This document shows positions 1 to 12,056 of a DNA stretch of 64,000 nt, piece by piece; position 1 is the first letter of the stretch, and each line of letters starts with the position of its first letter. The DNA lies in the NCBI GenBank assembly GCA_947179155.2, contig OX359269.1, forward strand, positions 55,614,524-55,678,523. Direction: 5' to 3'. A program made the position numbers and the translations under genes. Below the pieces are notes generated by a model that was not told where the DNA came from, made no database searches, and saw only the letters and a program-made list of their open reading frames with translations. The stretch comes from Hedera helix. Its lineage: Eukaryota; Streptophyta; Magnoliopsida; Apiales; Araliaceae.

Positions 1-370
1 GGAAGAATGAGTTGCTAATTCCTTTTGCTCGTGTTTCTTTTGAGGACTAGTTGCTTGCCTGTTTACTGTTTAGTCATGCAGGTACAATCCTAGTTTGAGA
101 GTTACTGGCTTTGCTAGAATTCTTGATAGAAGTGCACCTCACTTTCTTTAATTATTTGCTTTACTCTTTCCCTTTTAAAGAAAGACATCGCTTAACACCA
201 ATTTTATTCTTCCTAGTAGCCTAGGTTTAATATCTATTAAGCATACTTGCGTTATCTTCGTGTTCCAGCTTGGACATGTAGTAACTTCACATCGTGTTCA
301 AATCCCATTTTTATGTAGTTGCTTGTGTGCACATGCTCGCATTTGATTTAAGATTTCTAACACAAATGCT
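1..370 (+). other. Intron of the TAF9-like gene
   Basis: This stretch is T-rich, has no open frame of useful length, and ends in a polypyrimidine-AG acceptor that joins the exon at 376. I see no second exon in it. Confidence 0.55.
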
Positions 371-375
371 CACAG

Positions 376-561
376 GTCCTATTGGATTTGGCTAGGAACA
401 GGAACAAAATCCCATTACCGAAGTCAAAAGCAGGACTAGGGATACCACTTCCCCCGGAACAGGACACTTTGATCGATCAGTTGAAGAAACAGGAGGATGG
501 AGAGAGTGCTGACCCTAATCCCGACCCGACCCAAGAATTAACACTTTCCCCTTGGAGCTAA
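376..561 (+). CDS. TAF9: TAF9-like TFIID subunit, last coding exon (partial)
   Basis: The exon follows a splice acceptor (cacag at 371-375) and reads 61 codons to a TAA at 559-561. It begins VLLDLARNRNKIPLPKS and continues through PLPPEQDTLI. In plant TAF9 this segment lies just after the histone-fold domain. TAF9 pairs with TAF6 in the histone-fold core of TFIID and in SAGA, in the nucleus. The histone fold itself lies upstream, outside the window; bases 1-370 look like intron. After the PEQDTLI motif the protein diverges quickly: the acidic tail runs DQLKKQEDGESADPNPDP and stops. The NPNYQL-type stretch I expect from other plants is missing, so the tail may be shortened or species-specific. 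The gene converges on RSH, whose stop is about 1 kb away. Confidence 0.75.
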   Translation, partial: VLLDLARNRNKIPLPKSKAGLGIPLPPEQDTLIDQLKKQEDGESADPNPDPTQELTLSPWS

Positions 562-724
562 ACTTCCAAGATGAAGATAATGAATCATTATACTTCATTA
601 TGGTTCCCCAAATGCACAATGATAGATTGACAGTGCAATGAAGAGAAAAATTGAGTATTTTGAAGATTTGTTCTGAATCCATTCGTAAATCATAAAGGTT
701 GATAGTCTTCTGAACGTATGAAAT

Positions 725-926
725 ATAGTTCCTCCATCCCAAAATGAGAGTTTATATTATTTGAAAGTGTTTTAAAATGAGAGCCCATTTTCGAAGTCAA
801 TATACGAACGTCATTGCATATAAATTGTGGTTTTTATTTTTGACTGTTGATTATGTAAGCATAATAAGATTTTGGAGAGACTTCTACTTTTCAAAACCAA
901 ACTCTCATTTTACAAAGGACGGGTAT
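725..926. mobile_element. Stowaway-like MITE downstream of TAF9
   Basis: The left end reads TCCTCCATCCCAAAATGAGA. The right end, reverse-complemented, carries CCCGTCC followed by AAAATGAGAGTTT, so imperfect terminal inverted repeats of about 25 bp bound a 200-bp AT-rich body. TA dinucleotides flank both ends, as expected for Tc1/Mariner-derived Stowaway elements. It has no coding capacity. It lies in the spacer between the convergent TAF9 and RSH genes and may form part of a 3' UTR. Confidence 0.7.
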
Positions 927-1597
927 ATAATATGGTAATCAGTTATCAGAAATAGGGTATAATTTGGAACTAGTTATCATGCAAGTGACGGGTGAAAATG
1001 CTAGACATATTTCTTAGGAAGTTGATACTAGTTCTTTTGGTTATTCTGTTTTGGAAATGTTGATAAGGAGTTTGAAGTCCTCCTACGTATGTTTTAAGTT
1101 GCAAACAAACGCAGTGGTATTAGTCCAAACAAACATGCGGGGCATGTTCTACAGATATTTTCAATACCATATGCATTTCTCCATTGTGCATGCCAAGCTG
1201 CAAAATCAACACAAAGACGTTCAAAGGATTTATTGTATTATTCTCTGAATTAAGAACCACAGATCATGCTTTAATAATATTATTTAAGGAAGATATGAGT
1301 AAAAAGACTGGCTCTTATTATCTCATTCCTCTTTCATGTTTCATACCTTTAAATGATTAATAGTCACCGTCATCTTCGTAGTTCATACACTATTCACTCT
1401 ACTTCTCTGTTGGTGAAAACAATCAGTTTCTTAAAATTTTCCATCCCTACCGCATGAAAATTGCTAATCTTCTGAACGCAGTTAGCAATTGTCTTCTGAC
1501 AGAAAGATAAAGCTGCTCTGTACAAAGACTTGTGGTGTATATACAATTTTAAGCGGTCACCATCAATGGTATACATTGTAGGGAGGTGGAGCAAGGC

Positions 1598-3115
1598 TCA
1601 ACTTCTCCCCCCAACCATGCCAGTGGTGGCATGTGCTATACTTGATAAAGAGAGACCCCGGTCATACATACGCTGAATCTCTTCTCTGTAAACTGTCAAT
1701 GACTTATCGGGGATGGTTGGAGTTAGTTCAACCACATCTCCCATTTTCAGTATGCAGCTGGGATCACTCACCGGTTCACTATTCAGCCTTGGCCTCAACT
1801 CTTCCTTCAAGGGAAATCCATATGGGGTCCACCTAATGCTCCCCCGACCAGCTCTTTCTAACAGGTCCATGACAGTAGAGTTGGCTGAAAATTCCTGAAC
1901 TGACATCTGTCCAGTAAACAAAATAGTATGCTTTTGTCAATATTAGTGAAAAATGATGGATCCAAAGTCTAGAATACAAGTTGAAACGAAATAAAAGCCT
2001 CCATCTCCATGAGCATATCATTCTCCCCACACTAGGGGAATTTCCTGACACAAGTATATTAACTTGGCGAATTTCCACACTTGTATATTAAATACTATTG
2101 CAACTACTCTGACTCAGATGCACATATTAACTGAAACTGTAAATTCTTCTACATTAGGCGGATGAGAGCAATACAAATATATCTAAGTAACAAACCTTGT
2201 CATTTTCAATCAGGATGACAAAGAGAGGTCCATCAGCCCCACAGTGAGGTTTTAAGCTATGCGGGCAATCCTTGGAATGAAAAGGGAAGGTGCAGGGTGG
2301 CTTTACTGTATCAGCATAAGCAAGGGCTGATCTGTCATTCACCATTGTCTCACATTGCCACGTGACAACCCAGCGTGCCCACTCAACCATTTGAAGCACA
2401 AAAGAGGAGTATTTACAGTCGCCTTCTTTGTATCTCCAATGAGCTGCAAATCCAAATTCAGCTTGTAAGTGCATCTCTTTTGTTCTTATCTGAACTTCAA
2501 GTGGAACCATGTTTTCCCCCATGACTACTGTGTGTAGAGACTGATACCTACAAATACACTTTCGATTTAGAATAAAATAATGAAGCATATAATACTGCAC
2601 ACTCGCTTAAACATAAAACTTACCCATTAAACTTGGGATGATTTATATAGTCCTTGAACTTTCCAGGTACTTCAGACCATAACTGATGAACAATTCCCAG
2701 TGCCTTATAGCAGTCTGCCTCACTTTCAACTATCAATCGCATCCCATTAATGTCATGAACTTCATCCATAGTCAGCTTCTTTCTACACAATTTGAAATTC
2801 CATCACCTCCTTGTATTATTTTTTTAACAACGTAACACGCCACAACAAATAGATAAATAACATATCACTCAGGCTCAAATAAATTTTCACAGCTCATTTG
2901 TAGGTAATGAACTTGCCAAACTTAACTTTGCCAAATCCATATGCATATATATCATTTGCATATATTTACAAACCTATATTTGCATGTAGGTAACCTAATC
3001 TACCTTTTAATCAAGTCGACCTGAGTACACCTGCTAAACATTTTACACAACTTCTTTTACTATTCCATACTCTTTACGCATGCAAAATGCACCGTGCAAG
3101 TGAGTATGAGTGTGA

Positions 3116-3169
<54 letters not shown>

Positions 3170-5179
3170 ATACTTTAACATTTTGCAATATATACTATAC
3201 AAGCTTTTGTGCCGCCCTGACAGCATATGGTAAGAAATGGATCCATCCTGAAGAGCTTGATCCAACTTCTCCACAGAGGAAGTGATATTTGCCTCATCAA
3301 AGGATTTCAAAAGTTGAGAGGACAGTTCTTTGTGCTGAACTGGATTGAGAAGTTTGAAACAGAGATTCTCTAGCTGCTCTTTCCAGCTAGAGATTCCTAA
3401 CCGGTTAGCAAGAGGAGCAAATATCTCCATTGTTTCCTTAGCAAACCTCTGTTGCTTGCTCAAAGGTAACGCATCTAGCGTCATCATATTATGCAACCGA
3501 TCTGCCAACTTTATGAGGACAGCCCTGGCATCAGCCATAGCAAGGAACATTGTATGGAGACGATCAGCCTCAACAGTTTTACTTGCTGTATTGCTTTCAC
3601 GAGCAAGCTTGCTCAATTGACTTATCTTAGACACCTACAGAAATAACATTACAAAATAAGTTATTACAATTATCCAACAGTAGTGTTGACTGCATAAGAC
3701 ACTAAATTTACTCCTACAAAGCTACCCACTCGAGATAACTTGGCCAAAATTGACATATAAATTGTCCTATTAGAAATATTCATGTAGACATGTGATGTCC
3801 TATAACAAGGTCAACTTCAAAAAAGCTATGTCGGAGCAACTTGCTTTTCAGAATTAGAGAGAAACCACTGAAGGCAAGGCTCGGGAAGAGAAATGGAACT
3901 CAAAACAAAGGGATAAAAGATCAACTAAAGTTTACTAAAAATACAGATCATTGCAGCAAACCAATAAAACAAGTATGTGCCTGACATTTCCTAACAAAAG
4001 ATGATATGGTCGTCTATAATGGAGGCTAAAAAAGAAAATGATGATAAAGGCGCATTCTGATTTTCCTAAATTAAATTATTTACTCATTTTGACAATATCA
4101 AATTGCATGCATCATGTGGCGTCTGCACATGAGCAAGTCTTTCTTTATTTGCAGCTATAGAACCACAATAATACTGCTTAGTGTGGGAAGCATTAACATA
4201 GATCATCAATCTCATACCCCTTCCACCAGATCAGCAACCCCAGCTCCAAATGTACCAAAAATATAGTCATAAGTCACAAAAGAATCATCAAGTGTGTCGT
4301 GCAGAAGCCCTGCAGCAACTACTGTCGAATCGGCACCTATCATTGCAAGCAAAATTGCCGTTTCCATACAATGCTGTAAATAAGGATCCCCACTCGCCCG
4401 CATCTACGAAATTAATACATAAAAAAAATTCAGAAAAATTGACCCCAAATTCAAAATAAAAATGATTTTCTTACTAAAAAAAAAATAGCATTTTATACCT
4501 GCCCTCTATGAGCTTTCTCAGCTTCATAAAAAGCCTTAATTACAACATCATCACGGAATATCTTGTGTTTCAACTGTGCATTCAAGAGCAAATCTTTGGA
4601 ATAATTCGACTCCAAAAAATGATCCTCCATATTAAATGTAAGTTCACCGACCTCAGGAGAACTATCATGCACTTCAAAACTCGGCGAATCATAATCAACA
4701 CACGAACCCAAAGCGTGCCGAACAAATCCATTAAACAATCCGTTTGTACTCCCAACCCTGCCCAATTTATTCAGATCCCCAGCATCCCTTAGAAATCTCC
4801 TGGGTGGGCTAGAACTACACGAAACCGGTGCTTGGAACACCGATACGGGGCTGGGATCCCGTTTTGGGTACGAATTCAGAGACGGATAAGGCGAGTAACA
4901 GAAGGAACTGGTCAAATCTTCGACTTTTTCATGGCGCAGATCATCGGCAGCGCCAGAATAGCCAGATAAAGAGGCGTGTTTGACCAGCGAAGGCGAGGAA
5001 AATAGGCAAGAAAGGCCGCCGATAATCTGTTTTTGAGGAGGGGAAGCAGTGGCAGAGGAAGAAGATAGGGCGTTGATATCGAAATCGTGAGATGTATGCG
5101 AACTAATTGAACACGGATACGGCGTCGTGCAGACAGTACTCGGTGGGCTCGCATACAGTGCAATTGTTGGAACCGCCAT
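1598..5179 (-). CDS. RSH: Chloroplast RelA/SpoT homolog (RSH2/RSH3 class), 715 aa
   Basis: Plastid enzyme that makes and degrades (p)ppGpp, the stringent-response alarmone. Coding exons, in order of transcription, are 4499-5179, 4218-4403, 3174-3634, 2624-2782, 2196-2547 and 1598-1906. All junctions are GT-AG and the frame closes at 715 aa, close to the length of Arabidopsis RSH2/RSH3. The Ser/Thr/Pro-rich N-terminus (MAVPTIALYASPPS) looks like a transit peptide. The HD hydrolase domain has Arg229, His238, His262-Asp263 and Asn338 (DRLHNM). The synthetase region has SGRHKSLYSIYCKM, HDINGMRLIV, YQSLHTVVM and the IRTKEMH/AAHWRYKE block. A TGS-like segment starts at MSVQEFSANSTVMDLLERAG. RSH2/RSH3 proteins are generally bifunctional, and both domains look intact here. 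A telo-box-like AAACCCTAA lies next to the start codon (5189-5197). Intron 3 begins beside a long microsatellite. Confidence 0.95.
3115..3167. repeat. (TG)n(AG)n compound microsatellite next to an RSH splice donor
   Basis: About 53 bp of TG repeats run straight into AG repeats. On the coding (minus) strand this reads as CT repeats then CA repeats. It starts four bases after the six-base donor GTATGT of RSH intron 3, so the 5' part of the intron transcript is a pure pyrimidine-rich dinucleotide tract. Confidence 0.95.
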
Positions 5180-5560
5180 GAAATCTCAAACCCTAACCCT
5201 AATTCTCTGGTCAATACAAAATTATATACACCACAAATTTGTAGAGTAAAGCTATAAAAGAATTTAAGACTTGAAGAATTCTTGAAAAGAATAAGGTGTC
5301 AGAATTTAAAATTAGTGAGACTATTTACACACAAATGTATAGAGATCTGACGTTTGAATTACAATTACAATAGAAAGCGATGTGCCTAATTTTGAAGAAA
5401 ATTCAAGGAAGAATGCTTTGAATCTTTAGAGAGAGAAAGAATGTATAGATATAGATAGATACAGAGAGAAGAGTTTGAAATTTCGCCTTTCTTTCTTTCT
5501 TCTTCTTCTTCGTCGGCTGGGATAGGATGTTTGTTGTTATTGTTTTTTCAGAGAGGAGGA
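5180..5560 (-). promoter_or_regulatory. RSH upstream region with telo-box and purine-rich leader
   Basis: Directly upstream of the RSH start (plus-strand positions 5186-5204) are AAACCCTAACCCTAA repeats, the telo-box/site-II-associated motif common in plant housekeeping promoters. Further out, 5480-5515 is a CTTT/CTT-rich tract that reads GAA/GAAA on the transcribed strand and probably belongs to the 5' leader. I see no clear TATA box. Confidence 0.45.
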
Positions 5561-6663
5561 GAATAAAGTAATTTATGTGTCTTGAGAAAGTTGGTTACTG
5601 CTTACCGGCCGGCCAGGGAAAGGAAGAGGTTAAGTTACCGGAATGTCCTTGACATGTACCTTAAATAACGGGAATTGTGTTGTCGTCCAATAACAAAGGA
5701 GGAAGCATACGTTTGTTTCTAATTTCTACTAGTTGCAAATATTAGTGGGTGGGTTAATTAACAATTCTATTTCCGATAATCTATACTTATTTAACTAATC
5801 AGATTAATCCTGCAGTTTACCATTCGAGTGATATAAGTCTTTATATATATATACATATATCATTAATGTATTATATCATCATTAATTTCATCATTGTACT
5901 GTTACATTTAGAGAAGGAATAGAATTTGAACCTGCTCACTGAGCAACACTTGATCCTGAGTCTTGATTTTGATGTAATAGCGCCCATTTACTTGAGAGCA
6001 ATCTATTTAGGTTTTGTAACAAGAGTCTGATGGACGAAAACTTGAGTGTAGTTGGTTATATTTGTGTGTTAAAAGAGAAATGTTATGCTGATAAAATAAA
6101 TAAATATAAAATAATATATTAAATTATAATTAATTAATATTTTATCATACATGCATAGGTGTAATGGTTATAATATTTGTGTGTTGAGAGTAATGTTATG
6201 CTAACAAAAAACAAATAAATAAATTAAATATAAAATAATATGTTAAATTATAATAAATTAATATTTCATCATATATGAGTAGGTACGATGGGTATAATTA
6301 ATCATTTTCGTACATATTATTTTGTAACTTATTTTTGTATACAATCTTTTATTATCAAAATATTATTAAAATTTAAAAGATAGTAGACAATAATAAACTA
6401 ATTTTATGGAAATAAGTCTACAAGATATACATTAACTCCATTAATTAAATATGAAATGGAAAATGGTAAAGCTTACTACCAACATTTTAAACATAATGTG
6501 ATTATATCCGTTAAATCTTATAATTTTATTTAAATTCATGTATGTATTGATTTACGTTTCGTAAGTCAATATTTTTTTTTGTCAAACTCATACGAATTGG
6601 ATAAGCAGATAAGTAATTTATATAGTAACTAACAAATAATTTTTCAAAAATTAATAAAGGTGA

Positions 6664-6698
6664 AATCTATCTCTATCTATCTATCTATCTATCTATCA
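6664..6698. repeat. (TCTA)n microsatellite
   Basis: About eight tandem TCTA tetranucleotides with minor impurity at the left edge, in intergenic DNA. Confidence 0.9.
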
Positions 6699-9600
6699 AG
6701 GGGATCAATTTTCCATATGAAAGTATTATTTCTATGCTCTTATGATCCCAAATATTAGTGGGAAAATGGAAAATAAGATTATTTACTATCAATAAAGTAA
6801 CAGTTAATTTAGTAATTTAATATTAAAGAAAAATATAGTTTTATTTTATAAAATTGTTAAGAATAGTCGAGTGTATCCGTGCGTATGCCAGAAAGATATT
6901 AGATGCATCCACGCACACGTTTGGGCGGTGGATCAACGTGTCAATGCTTTATTTCCCCCCTAAATTTCGTTATATTCAATTTAAGCAGGATTGTAAATCA
7001 CTAAATGCTTGGAATTGTTTAAAAAATATGCGTGCTTATTGCTTCTGTCTATATAAGTTTAAAAAAATTATGTGTTGCTAATGAAAAACACTTGCAACAA
7101 GTTTTTTAAAAAAAAACCTTTTAAAGCAGTTAAAAAGGCATTAAGTGTTTGGAATTGATGAAATTACTTATCACTTATTTTGTCAAAAAATAGAATAATA
7201 ATATATATAAATAGAATAATAAAGTAGAGAATACTAAGGATACAATAGTAATATACTTTGTCAAATAAGCTTTATTAAGGTTTTATGCATAATTAAGCAA
7301 AGGCACTAAATCAAGGATGGATGATAATTATTTAAAACCACCAGTCTTGAAAACCAAGGATGGAGCCATGAAGAATGAACCAAGCTCCCCTCCATATTTT
7401 TAAGAAATTTATATTTTTATAAAATTAAACGAGATTCATTTATAAAAATATTAAATTAATTTATAAAAATATTATTTTTATTTTTCTCACAATGTTTAGA
7501 CCTATAATCTCAATCATCTATTTAGTGGAATAACATAAAATTCATTCGTATATATTATTAAGGATCATATGTATGTACACAATTATATAATATATAATTA
7601 ATTATAATAATAATTATTTAAAATTATGATAATGATTGAACTGTCGTCGTAATTTATGACTTATGACGACGGTTACGAATCTCGAGAAGGAAGCTTGGTT
7701 TCCCTCGGACCCTCCCACAATGTCAAGTACTAATAGGTTTGGCTGTCGGCACTTTTAACTCTTTGCTCGGCTACTTGCATCTAGCGGGGTGGGACCGCGC
7801 CACACAGTTTTGATTCTTTTGGTCATGGTGCATGCATCGATAATGCTATCGTTTGAATCGGAAGACTCGTTTTAATGGAATAAAAAAAATTATATTTAAT
7901 TATGTTATTTTAAAATAAAATATTTTTTTTAAAATTTAAAAATTTTAAAAATAATATAAAATAACTCATTTCAATTAAATAAAATTAATTATTTTATTTT
8001 TTATTTTATTTATTTTTCTATTCTATTTTTTTATTCAATTCATTTTTTCAATCTAAATATATATATATATATATATTTAAATTTACAGCCGGTAGAAGAA
8101 TTTTTTTTACTTTTAGGGTGCTAAACTTACAAACACAAATGAATGAATCAATGAATGAGAAACAAAATATGATCAAACATAACAAAAGACTAACAAATAT
8201 TCGCGTTATAAATGAATGAGAAGCAAAACTGAAACATGTTTCGGGACCTCAATTTTTGACCAACTAAGATCTTGTCTTGTTCAGTTTTCTTTATGTCGAA
8301 AAATCTATTATCTATCTTATAAATCGAGAAATCTATCATATAAAATGGGAGAAAAAAGTAACTGCATTTTGATATAAAATTAAAATTAAAAAAAATAAAT
8401 TAGGTTTCCAATTTACCCTTTAAAAATAATTTATACAATTTTATAAAATTTGGGTTAAACACTACCTTTGCAAAAGAAATTCTGTTAGAATTAATTTCTT
8501 CCATTAATTTAATTCCCTTATTTTTTCTCCAACTCCCGCGAGATTTAGCAGTTGTCCTTTTTCCTCCCTCATTTATTCAATTGCTAGAGAAAAAATTACT
8601 CAATATCTTAGGAACAAATATAAATATATTCCTTTTTTTATATAACAGCTGAGTCTACAAGGATCTCATCACTTGTGAATCTTATTTTTATATAAAAATA
8701 AAAAACATGATATTTATTTGTTTCTGAATTATCGAATAATTTCTTTTGCTAAAGACATTCTATTTAAACGGAGACCGAACTCAAACTCTCTCTCTCCCGA
8801 ATTATTTTTTGTCGTTCTCCATCACTGAAAACTAGAAGTTAATTACTTTAAAAATTCTTATTTTTCTAATTAATATTTTAAGTTTTATGATTATGATTAT
8901 TTTTGATAGAGTAATTATTTAAGTAGTCCGGAGATACTTGACACGTGATACTCTACTCTATTCATATGTTGTCATTTCAATATTTAAAATAAAATGATCT
9001 ATTTTAAGTATTAAAATAACGGCACATGAGTGATATAAGATATAACGTGATATGTGTCCTGAGAATAATTTTTCTTTTTCATGACAATAAGTGATGGATG
9101 ATCCAAATCCCCATAGAAAAATTGCGAGGAATATATTTTGTAAAAGTTGAATATTTTAGTTTTCAAAATATTTAATGATAAGTTTTTTGATATTTGAGTT
9201 ATATCATAGATGCAAATAAGACATTTTTTATAAGATAAATTAACCATAATTTTTTTGAAATTTTGATTTATATTCAATATTTTTCACACAAAACAATTAT
9301 TATGAAGTCATGGAAAAAAAAATTATCACAAACATTTCGCGTTTTTCAAATACTAATATATATTAAAGACTAGTATATATTAAAAGACTTTAGCCCGATC
9401 GTACCGTTCAATCTATGTTAACCGTGATGTTGGGAGATTAAATTTTCCCAGAAGCATTAGTAACTGTGAATTTATCTTAATTGGGAGTGTCTGAATGATA
9501 CCAAAAAAAACAAATGAATCACGTTTTATTTTATTAAATAGTTTAATCGATTGAAATATATTTAAATTATAAATTATTATAATTGATAAAAAAAATTATA

Positions 9601-9918
9601 ATATAAAAAATTAAAATAATAATTATTTTAAATATAATAACAGATAATAAAAAAATGGTTAATGGACACCAATTATACTCCTGAAAAATAGTTATAATTC
9701 AAAACTAAGAACAAAATATATAAATTTGAGTAGTTTTTTTTATATAAATATGAATAAGGGAATAATCGACCGTCATGATAATGTTATATTTAAATCTGAA
9801 CAATTTATCTTCAACTATTCAGTTATAAGAAGAGAGATATAGGAGAGAGCCTCTCCAAAAAAAAAAGGAGAGTCGTCCCGATCTAAAATGGAGGTTAATT
9901 TTTTTTTACTAAAAGATA

Positions 9919-10426
9919 TACTCCCTCAATCCCTAGATAAAAGTTTTTATTAGTCTTCCTATTTCTAATTATTTGACATTATAGAGAATTATTTTTATTT
10001 ATTTATATTTGATGTTCTCAGATTTCTATGACATATTGATTACACTCTTTTATTATTTACCCTTAAACATTAACTCTCTCTAATTCACTCTCATCTTTTT
10101 AATGCTATTTTTTTTGTCTTTTAATTTATCTCTATACTCCCTCTAATCTTCTCTCATCTTTTCAATGCTATATTTCTCTTTTAATTTATCCATATTAAAT
10201 AATTCTCTTTCTCTCTCTTGTTTTTAATTGATTTTGGGAAGAGAAGTGCCTGCGTCATATTAATATTAGGAGTAAGCTATTGTTTTTCTCTTTTAATTCA
10301 TCCATATCGAATAATGATATTTTAGTCTCTATCAATTATTTTGTACTCATGTTATAGCTATTTAATAGCTTTCTTAATTCATTTACAAAAATCTTAACCG
10401 TCACATATTTAGGAATGGAGGGAGTA
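9919..10426. mobile_element. Stowaway-like MITE, about 0.5 kb
   Basis: The left end TACTCCCTCAATCCCTAGAT and the right end (reverse complement ATACTCCCTCCATTCCTAAA) form inverted termini of the CTCCCTCC type typical of plant Stowaway elements, with TA at each border. The interior is AT-rich, with repeated CTCTCTAATTCA- and CTCTCATCTTTT-like stretches, and is non-coding. Confidence 0.75.
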
Positions 10427-11459
10427 TTATTTTAGATAATCCCAAGTTAAATGTCTATTTATTTTAAATAATTAATTTGTTATAATAATTTATTTATAAT
10501 ATCTTTAGTATTAATTATTATATTTTTATTCTTTATACATATTTATAGAATATTACTAATCACGTGTAAAAAATTATATAATTAAATAAGAATTTAAATA
10601 TAAATAAATTTTTTATTTTTTTTTAATATGTGCAAAAAAATTACTAGAATTTTTATTCTAAAACGTAAGAGTTTTTTCCTATAGAATAGATGAAGAAAGA
10701 AAAAGAAGAGATCTAATTAAATAAAACAATGAATAGCGTTAGTTAAGCTGGTCAAAGGAATGGACAAATTATGAAATTAATCCCAAAAAAAGGAAATTGT
10801 GAGCGGTAGTATTGACTTGGTATTTATTATACGTAATAATTTTTTATAAAATAATAAATTTTATAGAATAATTAAAATATAAAATTTATTATTTTATAAA
10901 AAAATATTATATAAATGATCATGTATAGCAAAATTCGCTTCAATTCAATGAATCTCTGTGTCGCCAAATTGCGGGAGTGGACTGTAGAAGATATGGTATT
11001 GATACTCTATTAGAATCCAGTATCTACTAGAGAGGGCTATTTCATTTTGATTGAAGTGGGGCTCGTGGAGGAGGCGTAATTTTGGATTATTCCAAATTGT
11101 AAGACAATATTGTGGTGGACGGTGGACGGGCGTGAAGAGAACGTGGCACGTGATGAGCAGCCTTCCACCGCCACGAGGTCAGCACTGATGGCACACACTA
11201 GTAGTTAGCCTAACTTTGCAACTACTTGGACCCATGACTTTCTTAATCTTCAGCCAATGAATAAGTTTAAATGTACAAATTTTTATGTATAAATTATATA
11301 TATAAATTTTATTTAAATTATATAAAAGTGAAATTTGATATAAAAATTTATATTAAATTTTATAAATAAAATTTGTATTTAAATTTATATAAAAAATTTA
11401 TACTTGTAGACTTATTCTTAGCCAATTGATGTTAAATGTATGTATAACACAGACAAATA

Positions 11460-11690
11460 TTACTCACATTGTTTGAAATGAGAGTTATGTTTATTTTGAT
11501 GACTTTTTCTGAATATCAAAGTTTACCATACATTATTTAAACATAATTTTTAATACTTAATTTTGATAATAAATTGTATTATTTTAAAAATATATTTCTA
11601 AATATGTAAAATATCGATCTTAGTATTATTATTATTATTTTATAGAAAAAAGAAAAAAGAACTCTCATGTTTCATAAAATAACGTGTCTA
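11460..11690. mobile_element. MITE with GAAATGAGAGTT termini
   Basis: The left end TTTGAAATGAGAGTT pairs imperfectly with AACTCTCATGTTTCATAA at the right end. The internal GAGAGTT core matches the element at 725-926, so the two are probably related. The exact borders are uncertain. Confidence 0.45.
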
Positions 11691-11751
11691 ATTATTATTA
11701 ATAGATAATTATTGTATATAAATAAGTACAATAATTATAATCAACAACAAC

Positions 11752-11789
<38 letters not shown>

Positions 11790-11908
11790 CATATGTTAGT
11801 CATAAAAGCGTTAGTTTGGATAAAAATGAAGGCAGGCAGGCACTGCAATAGGGATTTAATTCTTTCCTTGTTTTGCGAGAGAGGAGAGAGTATTTGAGGG
11901 GTAGAGGA

Positions 11909-12056
11909 GGAAAAATTATTGTATGCCCCTGGAGCAATGCTCCACCCTCTCACATGAGGAGGGTCCACACGGGTCACATCATGTGTGGACCCCACCCTCA
12001 TGTGAGAAGGTGGAGCATACTGTAGCAATGCTCCTGGGGCAGGAAATAATTTCTCG
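11909..12056. mobile_element. GC-rich foldback element
   Basis: A near-complete palindrome of about 148 bp. The left arm (TGCCCCTGGAGCAATGCTCC, then CACATGAGGAGGGTCCACAC) mirrors the right arm (GTGTGGACCCCACCCTCATG, then AATGCTCCTGGGGCA). The loop is short, and the outer flanks AAAATTATT / AATAATTT also pair. Its GC content stands out from the AT-rich surroundings. It has no coding potential and could fold as RNA into a long hairpin. Confidence 0.8.

Noticed and set aside
3094..3285. Plus-strand frame across the RSH microsatellite
   Set aside because: It is antisense to RSH exon 3 and consists mostly of repeat-encoded V-C and R-E runs.
11712..11897. Open frames spanning TA tracts that give (YI)n peptides, here and at similar sites
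   Set aside because: They are artefacts of TA microsatellites read in frame.
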